Source: Metopolophium dirhodum (lineage: Eukaryota > Arthropoda > Insecta > Hemiptera > Aphididae). From it: a stretch of DNA of 64,000 bases. The stretch spans positions 16,120,001-16,184,000 of the forward strand of contig NC_083566.1 of NCBI RefSeq assembly GCF_019925205.1. The letters run 5' to 3'. Under the pieces are notes generated by a model, which worked only from the letters and a program-made list of their open reading frames with translations, was not told where the DNA came from and searched no databases. Position numbers and translations under genes: made by a program. Below, piece after piece: positions 1 to 10,800 of this stretch (its first letter is position 1; each line of letters opens with the position of its first letter).

Positions 1-2449
1 TTGTACATACGAATATTATCATTCGGAGGACCTTCGAAATTGGATAACAAACTCAAATCGTATATGCGAAGGAGACGAGAATAGAATAAAACTAATATTG
101 ATTCAAATACCATATTAGGTACCTAATAGTTGTATTATTTATGAAAATAGAAAAAAATCTAAATTGTAGGCATGCTAGAGATCAAAAATATTATTAAGAC
201 ATAAAATGTATACATTTTATTTGATTGCAATTGCAAGGTAGGTAACTAGATATATTGTTTACTTAATTTATTAAAATTATATTCCCATACTATAAACACG
301 AATCTTGCTTTGCTTATTTAAATTTTTTTAACATAAATAAATAAATAATAGGTAAACAAATGATTTAAAATGTTTAAGTTTTGGTTTGAAAGCATTATTA
401 TATCCGATAACAAAATTAGAATGTAAAGGGATTAAACAAATATTTAGGTAGGTACCTACTCCGAGTGCTACTGTGATTCTTTAAAATTATGAATTGATTA
501 TTCTTTTATTTTTTAGCTAACATTAAAGCCATTCCTATTTTATTTATAATCTTCTATTTTATATGCGTAATATGTAGGTATGTGATTTTGGTTAGGTTGA
601 GGGGGCTTAGCCCACCAAAAATCCGTCAGGCCCCCTCCTTTTCTAGTTTTGTAGGACCGTATCCCCCCCACTCCCGCTCACATTGATATTACTAATGTTA
701 TTAGTCTCCCTTGAAATTGTAATGGATTTCCGCCTATGTAGGTAATGGTCGAGGTAATGGAAAAACGTTTCAAATGCCTACAAATCATATTTTTTTGAAT
801 TACAATTTACGGTAAAATATCCAAAAAATCGATCATTTTTGTTTTAATTCCAATTTCAACATTTTTATTGGAATAATATCAATAAAAACTGATACAGAAA
901 TGTTCTATATTTTTAAATTTCTATAGGTAAGTATGTACAACTTATGAGGGATCTTCATATTTTCAAGCATTTTGACCAAGCAATACAAACTCTATTATCG
1001 ATTGGGTATAAAAAAAAATTCTTAAAAATGTTAAATGCATATAAATAGCTTAAGACTAGTCTTACTATTGACAAAATAAATTCATTGTGAACAGAAAATA
1101 ATAGGTAGGTAATTTAAGTAAGAGTAGAATATTTCAAAGTTCCAGGTATACGATTAATTTTTTTAAATTAACAATTTACAACAAAATAGATTTTGTCAAA
1201 AATTGATGTACCTAACGTAAATATTTCCGTTTTCCGCATTTATTTTTTAGTTATTCCTGAAGTAACCAAAGCAATGTACTTTTTTTGACAACTTCAAAGA
1301 ATACTCGAAGTATACCAACCTTAAATACTTAAAGTTGTTAAATTGCTTAAATTGCTCCAAAAGGTGAGTCACAAAAAAAACTCATGATCGCTAAACTAAT
1401 ACCTACATCAATCTCTGCATTCATCACTCCACTCAGAATCACCTAATACCTCTTTTAAGATACTTATATTTTTTTTTAATGTTATGTGTGCAGTAAAGAC
1501 AGCAGATCGATTTTTGTATTATATTATCTTTTTTTTTTTTATTTATTATTAAAATATTTACAATCTATGCTACAATAGGCATAATAAGCAAATTTGAACA
1601 CAAACATACAATTTAATTATATAATCCTAAACCTTAGTTTGTCAACATTTTTACGTAGGTAATATAATTATATTGTTATTTCCAATCCAATAATAATGAA
1701 TATTTTCTGATCTACAGTTTACTCGTAATTGTTTGCTATAATCATATATGTATAATATGCAAACTTTTTTACTTTTTTAACCTATAGTGAAAATAATAAC
1801 CACAATTTTACTGGTTTAATAAAAATATATAAACGCAGCTTTAAACATTTAAGACGAAACAAACTATAAAAAGGGGAATGAAAAAAAAAAATAAAAAAAA
1901 AATATCAAGACAATCGATTATAAACGATTATAAATTAGGTATAATATTATATCATTTAAGATTAGTTTTCGTTTAATGTTTGAAATCCAAAATATTGACA
2001 TGAATGAAATGACAGTTCCATTAAGTTTAATGGTTTAATTCATTTTCACTGAAAATAATTTATTTCCATATTTAACTTAACAAATAATTTAGCTAATTTT
2101 TTTTTCCTTGAATTATTGGAGCCCGTATGGTATTATTTTATAATCTTATCAATAAACAAATTAGTATTTCCTGTTATTTACAATATTAATTCATGATTAC
2201 CAGTACCTATATCGAACGTATAGAACAACCCAGATGATTTATAAAATATAATATTATAATACCTAATATTATCTAATTTAAATGTGTTACCCATACTCAA
2301 ATATAAACACGTAAATAACGTTATTATATTACCATAAACTTTAAGTTTTCGGAATTAGACACACAGTAGGTATATATTATACAATATTTGGAGGGAAAAC
2401 GATAAAATATACTAATATAGATTAATTAGGAATTAGGGTTCCTGTTGTG
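1..2449. other. AT-rich non-genic stretch
   Basis: No open frame here resembles a gene. The sequence is AT-rich with homopolymer runs and TAGGTACCTA-type palindromes (for example at 117-126 and 447-457). A decayed interspersed repeat occupies about 935-1443 and is listed separately. Around 600-690 is a short GC-richer patch with CTTAGCCC and C runs that resembles the ends of the G/C-tract MITEs found elsewhere in the window, but I could not delimit an element. Confidence 0.6.
935..1443. repeat. Interspersed repeat family C, diverged copy
   Basis: This copy contains the phrase CATTTTGACCAAGCAATACA, matching CTTTTTGACCAAGCAAAACA near 21856. It ends in a version of the family tail, ATTCATCACTCCACTCAGAATC, which recurs as ATTCAACGCTCCGCTCAGAATC near 25100 and in reverse near 7495. 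No coding potential is visible. The class is unknown: I see neither clear terminal inverted repeats nor a target duplication. Confidence 0.5.
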
Positions 2450-4750
2450 TAAGTTTTTAAATTGGGAACTGGTGTTTGGAATAGTAACCGAAGACTGCCA
2501 CCGACAGAGGTCATTGGGCTGCTATACAGTATACACACAACGGACGGAGTGTGTAAATATTTATTACGCGTATTCTCGGCACCCGGACACTGGACAGGCG
2601 GACTCGGACGCCGCGAACTCACAACTATAATATTTTAATAGTCATCAGATTGAAAAATCGTATTTCGTTTTAAATTAATTATTATCATTGTTCCGAGTGG
2701 GCACAGATGATGATGATGAGAGACTACAATATTATTGTAATCTCTTATATTATAAAATGTTCTCTTAAAACACGAACCTATCGCACAGTGGGTCGCCGTT
2801 CGTCGTGGACGTTATGATATCAGCGGTCGGGGGATCGGCCAAGTCGACCGTAAAATGTGTTTTCGATTTACTTGGAGAATATTATACGTAGGTTTCCGTC
2901 GGCAGGTAGCGAAAAAATACGATTGCGACCGCATTGTTATTTTACACTACACCGGCTGTGCGTCGTCGTATCGGACGCACGTTGCACACAGTTATCGTGA
3001 AATACAATAAATATTAGGTACGCGACCTCCCCCGCCCGGAGACCCGTTGTACAACACTACATCCCCCGCGATATGCGCACCGCACTGCACAATACTCTGT
3101 AGAATGAAAAATGCCATTTGATAAGGGTCGTCGGCGCCCGTTGAATGGATGTAAAACACGTCGGCGAGATGTTTTCTCGAGATTGTCGCGGCGGTGGTGG
3201 TGGCGGCAAGGGGTAGTTGGTAAACGCGGTGTCCGATAATAACGAAAATAAGAATGACAACAATAATAATAAAAATAATTATTATTAGGTACAACAACAA
3301 TATTAGTGTCGGACTGTTCTCTGTATTATTGTTGTTGTTACTGTCGTTGTTGCGCGGGCGGGCGGGCGGGAGAAGATTCTGGGAATCGGTTTCTGCGCGA
3401 ATCGGTCTGCACCATGCCGATGGTAATCGTGCAACGTGTGCGCCCTACAATGCGTGCGTACGGAAATAAAAAGGCCGTCGGTGTTTTCCCCAAAGCGACA
3501 TCGTATCGTTAGAAAAATAATGTTACAATGAACAACAATCCATTGGTGATGTTGGTTGGTTATCACCCGATCGACCCGATCGAGCATTCCAAAACGATAA
3601 GCGACGGCGAGGCGTGAAAGCCGAACACTCGGCCGGTCGGACACGCGGGTTTTCCTATTAAACATTATTCTCTCGTTCTCTCGGTTAATGTGTTGCCTAC
3701 CGAACGGTAACGCTTTTTCCCTCCGTTTTCGACCAAACCGGTCCGCGACCCAAACAACCGTTGTTTTCACCCCGAGCGCGTTAGTTTTTACCGAAGTAAG
3801 TACTGACCTTTGGGACGACGGTTGAGTTCTCGTGCTGCGTTCACGTAGTATGTCGTAAATTTATATTATTGATGCGCGCGCGCGTCGAACACAAACCGGC
3901 GGCGGCGGCGGCGGCGACGGCACTTAATCCAATATCGTCACGTTCGTAACACTGCCGACGCGATGGTTACGCACAGACTGCGTCGGCCGTCGGGCAGGGG
4001 CCTCGCCGGGTATCAACACGCTGCCGCCGCCGCCGCCGTTTCCTCCTCCAGTCAGCCGCCGCCGTTCGGGCGGCCGTGACGAATCGGCGGCGGCCGAATG
4101 CAGACGTATTATTATTATTTTCGCGGGGAAGGGGGTGTTGGTGCGGAGGAGTGACCGGTGTTGACTACGCGCGCGTGTGTACGATATCGTCCTAGCGTAA
4201 TTAAGGCACTGCGGCGACGGACCGAACGCGCCGATGTCCTCGTCGTAGGCTCAAAGCAAGCTTGTTGGTCCGGCGGTCGTTCGGACCCAAACACTTTGGG
4301 CGCTCGTACCAAGTGGTCCGGACAACCACATAATACATTAATACACTAAATTTATTTCAGAAAAAATATACAACGATCGTTACATTTGCCGCCTTATTTG
4401 AGCTAAACAACCTTTCATCCGTTTCTCACAACTGCATTCATTAGCGTTTCATCGAGTCGGGGCGTCACAATTCAATGCTTGTTCGCCGAGACTTCGGAGG
4501 AACCTGCGAACGGCGCCGGTCGAGTCCCGCCAAGAGAGAGAGAGAGAGAAATAGATAAAGGTGTAATATGCGAAAACCTATACTTGGCGATGGTAGGTAC
4601 TTATATAATAGCTATGCTGCTGTTATGTTCCGTGACTCTCCGATACTTTGAGATCGGTTTAACAAGCAAGCGACGTCGATTTGTTTCGTTTCCCGAAAAT
4701 AGAAATCGCATTAACTTGTTCCGTGAAAATAAATACTGGCAATAAAAAAT
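2450..4750. promoter_or_regulatory. CpG-rich island, candidate promoter and 5' exon
   Basis: About 2.3 kb where CpG is common and base composition is far less AT-rich than the surroundings. It holds GGC/CCG trinucleotide runs at about 3898-3916 and 4021-4038 and a GA run at 4533-4549. A good 5' splice-site match, GAA|GTAAGTACT, lies with its GT at 3796. That would suit a plus-strand untranslated first exon followed by a long intron. Open frames on both strands (for example 3303-3770 minus) show no recognisable domain and are what GC-rich sequence gives by chance. In arthropods with sparse gene-body methylation, CpG-rich blocks often mark promoters of regulated genes. Calling this a promoter is an inference, and the transcribed strand is not certain. 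Confidence 0.5.
3898..3916. repeat. (GGC)n microsatellite
   Basis: A run of about six GGC units inside the CpG-rich island. A CCG run at 4021-4038 is a similar tract of the opposite sense. Confidence 0.9.
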
Positions 4751-5992
4751 AAACGTTTTTACTCGCAGTGCTATAACGATTTCTCATCATTTCTGTTCTC
4801 TTAACTATAAGTACATATAGTTAATACACTTTTATTTTATTTTCAATGAAAAGTAATATTTTTTTATACTTAGTGTTTATAACACTTGTCTTAGGTATTT
4901 CGTAACGTGTAAACAAACGTTTGCACCAATATAGTAGAAAACACGTCAGCTATAATGTATACACATTTATAAAGTAATAATTGTCGTTAAGGTTAAAGTA
5001 TTTTCCGTAGATGCGGTCCAATAAAAAAGTGAAATGTTCCTATTCAAGATATTTGATTTATAAAACAAAAAAGTTGATGCATTGTATCCACGTATATATA
5101 GTTACGTTAGAATTATTTTAAGGACAAGAGTTCTGACCATTTATATATTATGCGGTGTTACGTTAGTGTTATAGAACCTGTACGACGTACGTGGTACAGC
5201 GGTAGGTATAATATAACAGTAAGTAAAAAGTAAATGTAGGTAAGTATTATAAATATTGAAAAAGTGGATATATTACCAATACCTAATATAGGTTTAGGGA
5301 CAAAGTGCAAAAATCGAGTTTATATATACACCGTTTTTTTTATTGGGGGAGGAGAGTAGCTTTTTCATAATTTTTCCTAAAAATGATTGAATTTATTAAA
5401 ACGGTTATTTAGCAATAAGTATATACAAAGTAAAAAGTATAGAATTATAATTGAATATAAATAAATTATAAGTTCATTAGATAGGTATTATATAGGTATA
5501 TTATCTAATAAAAATGAATTTTTAATGATTAGGAAATAACGAGTGGATTGTGATAAAGGTTAATTAATTGTAAATCATACTATCGTTGATGCTATGATCA
5601 TGCCTACATAATAATATATATATATTATATATAACTGTACATAGTATAGTTTATTATAGGTTTATAATTAATATATTATAACAAAATACATAATACAATT
5701 TTTTTTGAGAATGTTTACCTGGTTTCGAAGATGATATCACATAAAGCCATAAAGTAAATCTAATAAAAAGAACGAATATGTAGGTAGTTTATTGATTCGA
5801 AAGTACAAAATAAATAAATATTCTATTTCAATCTGCCATCAAATTTCAATTCCCAAATGAAATTGACATTAACTTTTATAATGTACCGTATACATACCAA
5901 TAATCTACCGTACCTACATAATATAGTATAGTACATAATATATTATTATTTGTTGACTTAATTTTTTTTTTAAATTAGATTTAAAAAAAAGT
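4751..5992. other. AT-rich non-genic stretch
   Basis: AT-rich DNA with TA-rich palindromic patches (around 5610-5640) and no coding frame I can support. It lies just downstream of the CpG-rich island and could be intron or spacer. Confidence 0.5.
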
Positions 5993-6110
5993 CAGCAAGT
6001 AAGAAAGTAGGTAACTATTCTGGTGTACAGTATAGATGCCAATTGTACATAATCATTGAGTGAGTCCAGAGTCGCTGTAATAAAAGTGTTATAATTCTCT
6101 AAATCTCAAC
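5993..6110 (+). repeat. Interspersed repeat family D, diverged copy
   Basis: It carries the family core GGTGTACAGTATAGATGCCAA followed by a GTGAGT...GTCGCTGTAA segment. The same core, as CTGCTGTACAGTAGGTTACAAG or close variants, is at 21424-21500, 26636-26740, 34175-34310, 35275-35335 and, reversed, 42680-42800. It is non-coding. Confidence 0.45.
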
Positions 6111-6185
6111 GGACAAAATGTAGCATGGTCTCATAATATTAAATAATATTTTATGGAGCAATATAATATAAGATAAAAAAAACTT

Positions 6186-6625
6186 ACCGGGAATCCTACT
6201 GGCTACCACATATCTTCCAAATTACAGCGAGGATAACAACGTTTAAAAATATTATACCCACAAATGTATTGTCAAACTTCGCTGAGCTGGAACTGTTCAT
6301 TAGTTAGATGAACAAATTATTGGTCCTCTACTAGGTATTCTATATGCGGTCTGGGGTCAATGTGCTACATTGTCAAGTTACAACTCGCATAAATTAAATA
6401 CAAGTCCTGCAATCCAAAGTCGTACGTGTGATTTCAAATGCTCCAGGGATTGTTCGAAATGATGCACTGCACACAGACTTCTAAATACCAACAATATCAA
6501 AAACTACATCAAGGACCTATCGATAAGCTTCTTCAGTAATTTAAACAAAGCAAACGGTCCACAACATTTCGGGCTAACAATGCCCATCCTAACAGACACT
6601 GCAGACTCCAACATGGTCGTCCTCA
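6186..6625 (+). pseudogene. LINE ORF2 C-terminal remnant (Jockey-like)
   Basis: Conceptual translation of the plus strand gives broken pieces typical of the end of a Jockey-type non-LTR ORF2. One is a GILYAVWGQCATLSS segment, matching the conserved YG..LWG.A region after the reverse transcriptase. It is followed by QSKVVRVISNAPGIVRNDAL, which fits the conserved QSK..R.I.NAP..VRN motif. After an in-frame stop, IKDLSISFFSNLNKANGPQH continues in another frame. At least two frameshifts and a stop make it non-functional. The reverse transcriptase core and endonuclease are absent, so this is a fragment, either 5'-truncated on insertion or eroded since. Confidence 0.75.
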
Positions 6626-7440
6626 CGACGTTTTATATTAGCTCATTTAATTTTACTATTATTGTAAATATAATTTATTTTGTATAATTGAATAATTGTT
6701 ATGTGTAACATAATAATATATTGTATAAAGTAAAATTTGTTATTGTATACTCTGTTAAATTTAAAACCTAGTATTCTTACTATACTTACTTACTATGACA
6801 CAATGATATCTGATGATCAAATAATGTTAAAAACTTAAAATCTATCTACGTTAAGACGATTTAACTAAAAATAAAAGACTAAAAAAATTAAAGTGTTAAA
6901 TTTAAATCCAATGATAAATCATTATTAGACTATAATCTATATATTGTTATGTAAATTGTATGATAGGTATATTTATATTGCTATTATAGTAATATATTCA
7001 GGTAGATAACTATTTGCTAAACGGTAGGTTGAATTAATTTTTGCCGAAAACTTTGTATTTATTTTATGATTCAAGTTTAATTATTATTATAGTATATATT
7101 TAATATTTATATCATACATCATTGTTATTACTATTGAGTCAATAACGGTGTGATTCTGTGATTAAGTTCGAGGTATAAATAAGCAATAGATTAAAATTAA
7201 TCTAAATATTTTGAAAATGTCATTATTGTGTGATAAAATATAATAATAAACGTAAAAGTTTCAAGTCCCGACGAATAATATTTTTGAGTTATAGAAAATG
7301 ATAATTTAAAGAATTACTATGAAATGTATACCTATCAAGTTTCTACGATTGATACTTTTTATGTTACAACAAAAAACTAATTCAATTTGATTAAAAATCG
7401 TTAATTTACACGTGAATATCCCACAAAGTCTAAATTTTAA
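6626..7440. other. AT-rich non-genic stretch
   Basis: AT-rich sequence following the LINE tail. No gene, RNA or delimited repeat is visible. Confidence 0.5.
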
Positions 7441-7990
7441 CTTCAGCCGATCATAAAAAAAATAGTTGTGGAAATCCGCTAAACGATTTTAGATTCTGAG
7501 CGAAGCGATGAATGTATTGATTTTACAATGATGATTTTTTTTGTGTCTGTCATCACCTTTTAGGACAGTAAAAATGCTTGGATTTTCTTCAACAGTTACT
7601 TTTCTGATAAGAATGTGAATCTAGTTGGTACTTTGGGGGGTCAAAAGTAAAAATTTCTCAGTAGTATTCAACACGACGTGAAAAACAAAATAAAAATTTA
7701 GGAAAAACAGGATGCATTTTTGACTGAATGCTTGTATAAGAATTTTCTATACACCATAACATTTTCTAAATATTTTGACTTATTTTGAGCTGTTTACGGA
7801 CATTTTAATTTCCATTTTTTTTTAGTTTTTTTTTCTATAAATATCAATAAAATTTTATTTGTTGGTTAAAAAAGCTTGAAAATTTAATAGGATCGAAAAA
7901 ATAGGATGAAAAAAATTAAAAATCCATAGTCACAATTTTTTTTTATAAGCATTTAAAGTTCAAATATTGACAAAATACGTATATTGCCAT
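7441..7990. repeat. Interspersed repeat family C, composite copy
   Basis: It opens with CTTCAGCCGATCATAAAA and reaches TTAGATTCTGAGCGAAGCG only about 50 bases later. In the longer copy at 24607-25135 those two sequences lie at opposite ends and in opposite relative orientation. The second half (7800-7985) is closely similar to 42300-42490: both contain TCTATAAATATCAATAAA, TTATTTGTTGGT and TTATAAGCATTTAAAGTT. This suggests two family members joined in opposite orientation. It is non-coding and its class is unknown. Confidence 0.6.
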
Positions 7991-8449
7991 TGCTATATGG
8001 CTATTGCTATATGTATAATTAAGTTATTTTTCCTTAAGAATACTGGTTAATAGAACAATAAATAAATTTAACTATATTTCTAATTTCCTATTTTAGTAAA
8101 TGGTTATGTAATATGCATCATCAATATAATAATTTTTATTTTTATTATATTTATTATTTAACTATTTATAAATTAGCTTAACTTAAATTTGCTTAAAAGT
8201 AACTCGTTATTTATTAAGTTTATATCAATCAAAATAAGTTCAGTTAAAAATTAAGTTAATGAATATTAATTTTAAAAAAGTTAAAATAACTTAACTTTTT
8301 ATAAATTATAAATTATTAGTGATTTGGATTTAGTCAAATTGAAATTGACAAGTATAAATACTAAATAGAAAATTCTTTAAGACGGTTTATCAAAATGTTA
8401 AGTTATTATTTTAGTAAGTATTTAGTTTTTTAATAATTTGTTATAACAG
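7991..8449. other. AT-rich stretch with TTAACTT motifs
   Basis: Repeated AGTTAA/TTAACT words at 8170-8300 recall the interior of the hAT-like MITE at 25974-26506, but the CAAGGCTGGGCA-type ends are missing. At most it is a decayed internal piece. Confidence 0.3.
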
Positions 8450-8800
8450 AGTAGATATCCAGTATGTTTTACAAATGGCCATGATATATCAGAGAATAAT
8501 AAGCAATATTATCGTGTGCATACGTAATTATCTATTTGTGAGTCACAATTAATGCTGTTAATAGTATGCACATTACAAACAAAATTGGACCCAACACCTC
8601 AGGAAACACCACGTTTAGTACAAACTACTAAGTTAATTTCCTACGCAACGTCATTTAACATAACCATTTTCGTTCTGTTTTTTAAATAACTCTAAAACCA
8701 GTTAATAATTTGATTGTTTATTCCAAAACTTGGTAAAATGTTTAAAGAGGACGTTGTATGGTCGACACTCGACAGTATCAAATGCTTTAACAAAATCTAA
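8450..8800 (-). pseudogene. LINE reverse transcriptase remnant
   Basis: On the minus strand, 8800 to about 8740 encodes LDFVKAFDTVECR, the conserved reverse transcriptase motif A region (D..KAFDTV) of non-LTR elements. Further along, in shifted frames, come INWF and SYLKNRTKMVMLNDVA, matching the usual W...YL..R...V..N segment. A degraded block then lies where the GVPQGSVLGP motif should be. Several stops and frame changes are present. It is a small inactive fragment whose flanking endonuclease and C-terminal parts are not visible. Confidence 0.65.
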
Positions 8801-9617
8801 AAAAAAGGTAGGTATAATTTTATATCAAGACTATGCATCATCGATATTTTATAATTAGTAGGTACATGAACAAGTTATGAGGAACCACGTGTTACATTTT
8901 TAAGTAATTATAACTCAAAAATAAAAATTGTATAAATATTTAAAAAAAAGTGTAATTTTAAAAATATAATTTTATTTACATAATATAGTAAATGCTAACA
9001 TGAGTATTTAATGAAAACTTCATTTTATTGCTGTATTGAAACACATTGTACTCCCTATATTATATTATACACATACGACGTACATTAATAATATAATATT
9101 ATATGAAATTTAAAATTTTTAATATACCTACTCGATTTTGATATTACTCTAAAAAAGTAATTAACTAAAATAAATACTCAACATTAAAACAGTTATTTAC
9201 AATATTTATGCGTACAATGTATATAAAATAATAACATGTTACCTCACAGATTACTCATATATTATTTTTATAATAATTAATTTTCTATGGGTTGGTAATA
9301 ATATGACGTTATTAATCAAACGACAATTTTTATAAATTTTATTACTTAAAATGTATAAAAATATATAATGAAAAATGCAAACAAGTAACTCACTGTTGCT
9401 GAGTAAAGAAAATATTTTTAATGCATGTGTTGAGTGCTGTATCCTGTTCTATCTTTTGTAATTCATATGGTAATGTATTGGGCTGGTTTTTTCTTTTTTG
9501 ACCGTGTGATATTAGTAACATAATAATATGGTATATGCGTAAATAGTTTTAAATGATGTAGTCATTTGTTTGTGTCCATTCGACTAAATATATTAATTAT
9601 ACATTTATACCTATATA
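8801..9617. other. AT-rich non-genic stretch
   Basis: Very AT-rich. No coding frame, RNA or delimited repeat is seen. Confidence 0.5.
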
Positions 9618-9794
9618 CAGTCGAGTCACGATAACTCGAACTTGAAGGGGGATAACAATTCGCATCGAGATAATAATATGTATTATTCGAGGTTTCTAAC
9701 TAATTTATAGGGGAAAATTTTTCTAGGGGAATAAAAAAATTCAAGTTGACGAGTTTCTCGAGTTATCTAGGTTCGAGTTATCGCGACTCCACTG
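9618..9794. mobile_element. pogo/Tigger-like MITE (TA target site)
   Basis: A 177-bp element with terminal inverted repeats. The left end reads CAGTCGAGTCACGATAACTC and the right end is the inverse of CAGTGGAGTCGCGATAACTC. That is 18 of 20 matching, and the match continues through GAAC. TA dinucleotides flank both ends (9616-9617 and 9795-9796), as expected for Tc1/mariner-pogo superfamily insertions. There is no ORF, so it is a non-autonomous derivative that would need a transposase in trans. CAGTSGAGTC-type ends with ATAACTCGAAC are typical of Tigger-like elements in insects and vertebrates. Confidence 0.85.
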
Positions 9795-10404
9795 TAGTAT
9801 GTATAATGCATATATATGTATAATGTTATATTTCACTTTACACACTTCTTTGTACAGACAACCAGCCGTGATCAACTCTAAGAAAGACAATAGAATTTCT
9901 AAAAAAAATTATATTATGAATTTCAGTGTTTAGATATATGACTAAGTTTATAACCGATTAGTAGATTAGTATTCATGACTAAACATAATTTGTTTATATT
10001 ATTTTTAATTTTATGTGAATTGTATTTCCCAAATATTTGATTTAAAGAAAATTAAGAGATGATTTCACTTTAAAGTTTAGACAATATAATTTTTTGTTTA
10101 CTTTGACGCGTTTATACATTGTTGATTGTTCCATGACAGCATAACCCATTAACCCATGTGGCAATATATTACAGTTTTACACTGCTGTTATGTGTGTTTG
10201 ACAGGACTTCTTGAAAACTCGAACAGTTTTACACATTTATTGTGACATTGAAAACTCACGAAATTCGCGCAAACCCCATTTAGTAAGATATTTATCTGTG
10301 ATCACGTTTTGTAATGTCGGAGGCAATTTAAGTCGATTAATTACAATCGTAAAATATATTTATTAATAAAACTATAGCATTTATTAAAACTATATAAATC
10401 TACT
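9795..10404. other. AT-rich non-genic stretch
   Basis: No gene or defined repeat is visible. Confidence 0.5.
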
Positions 10405-10800
10405 TTAAACCAGAGCTTGAAACAGATTAAAATAATTTCTGTTTCGGTTTCGATTTTGTATATCAGTTTTGAAATTTTACGATTTCAGTTTCAACTTATC
10501 AATACCGGTATTAAGAAATTTTGGTTTCGGTTTAGGTTTTAAATACAGGTTTCCAATTTTCTTTTGTGAATAATGAAATTATTATCAACATTTTAATCAT
10601 GATCTCAATTTTATTATTTGTATTAATTATGCGTAATAATGGAATTTACGTATTTAAAAAAACGTCAGTTAAAAAAAAAAAATAACGATTTCCAATTTTT
10701 TTCAGATTTTGGTTTTGAATTTAATACCGGTTTCCAATTTTTTACGGTTTTGATTTTGAATTTAATACCGGTATCTAATTTTTTTTAAACAAATATAATA
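10405..10800. repeat. Internally repetitive element with GGTTTCGGTTT units
   Basis: The stretch contains repeated variants of TTTCGGTTT and of GAATTTAATACCGGTTTCCA (near 10705 and 10755), about 50 bases apart, plus a third diverged unit near 10500. This subterminal-repeat style resembles the interiors of the hAT-like MITEs in this window. I could not find paired termini or a target duplication, so the boundaries are approximate. Confidence 0.45.

Noticed and set aside
3303..3770. 155-codon minus-strand frame in the CpG-rich island
   Set aside because: Composition follows the GC-rich, Arg-rich pattern of chance frames in CpG-rich DNA. No motif is present and competing frames on the other strand are also open.
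4479..4745. 88-codon plus frame containing a GA-repeat-encoded Arg/Glu run
   Set aside because: Part of it is microsatellite, and no domain or splice context supports it.
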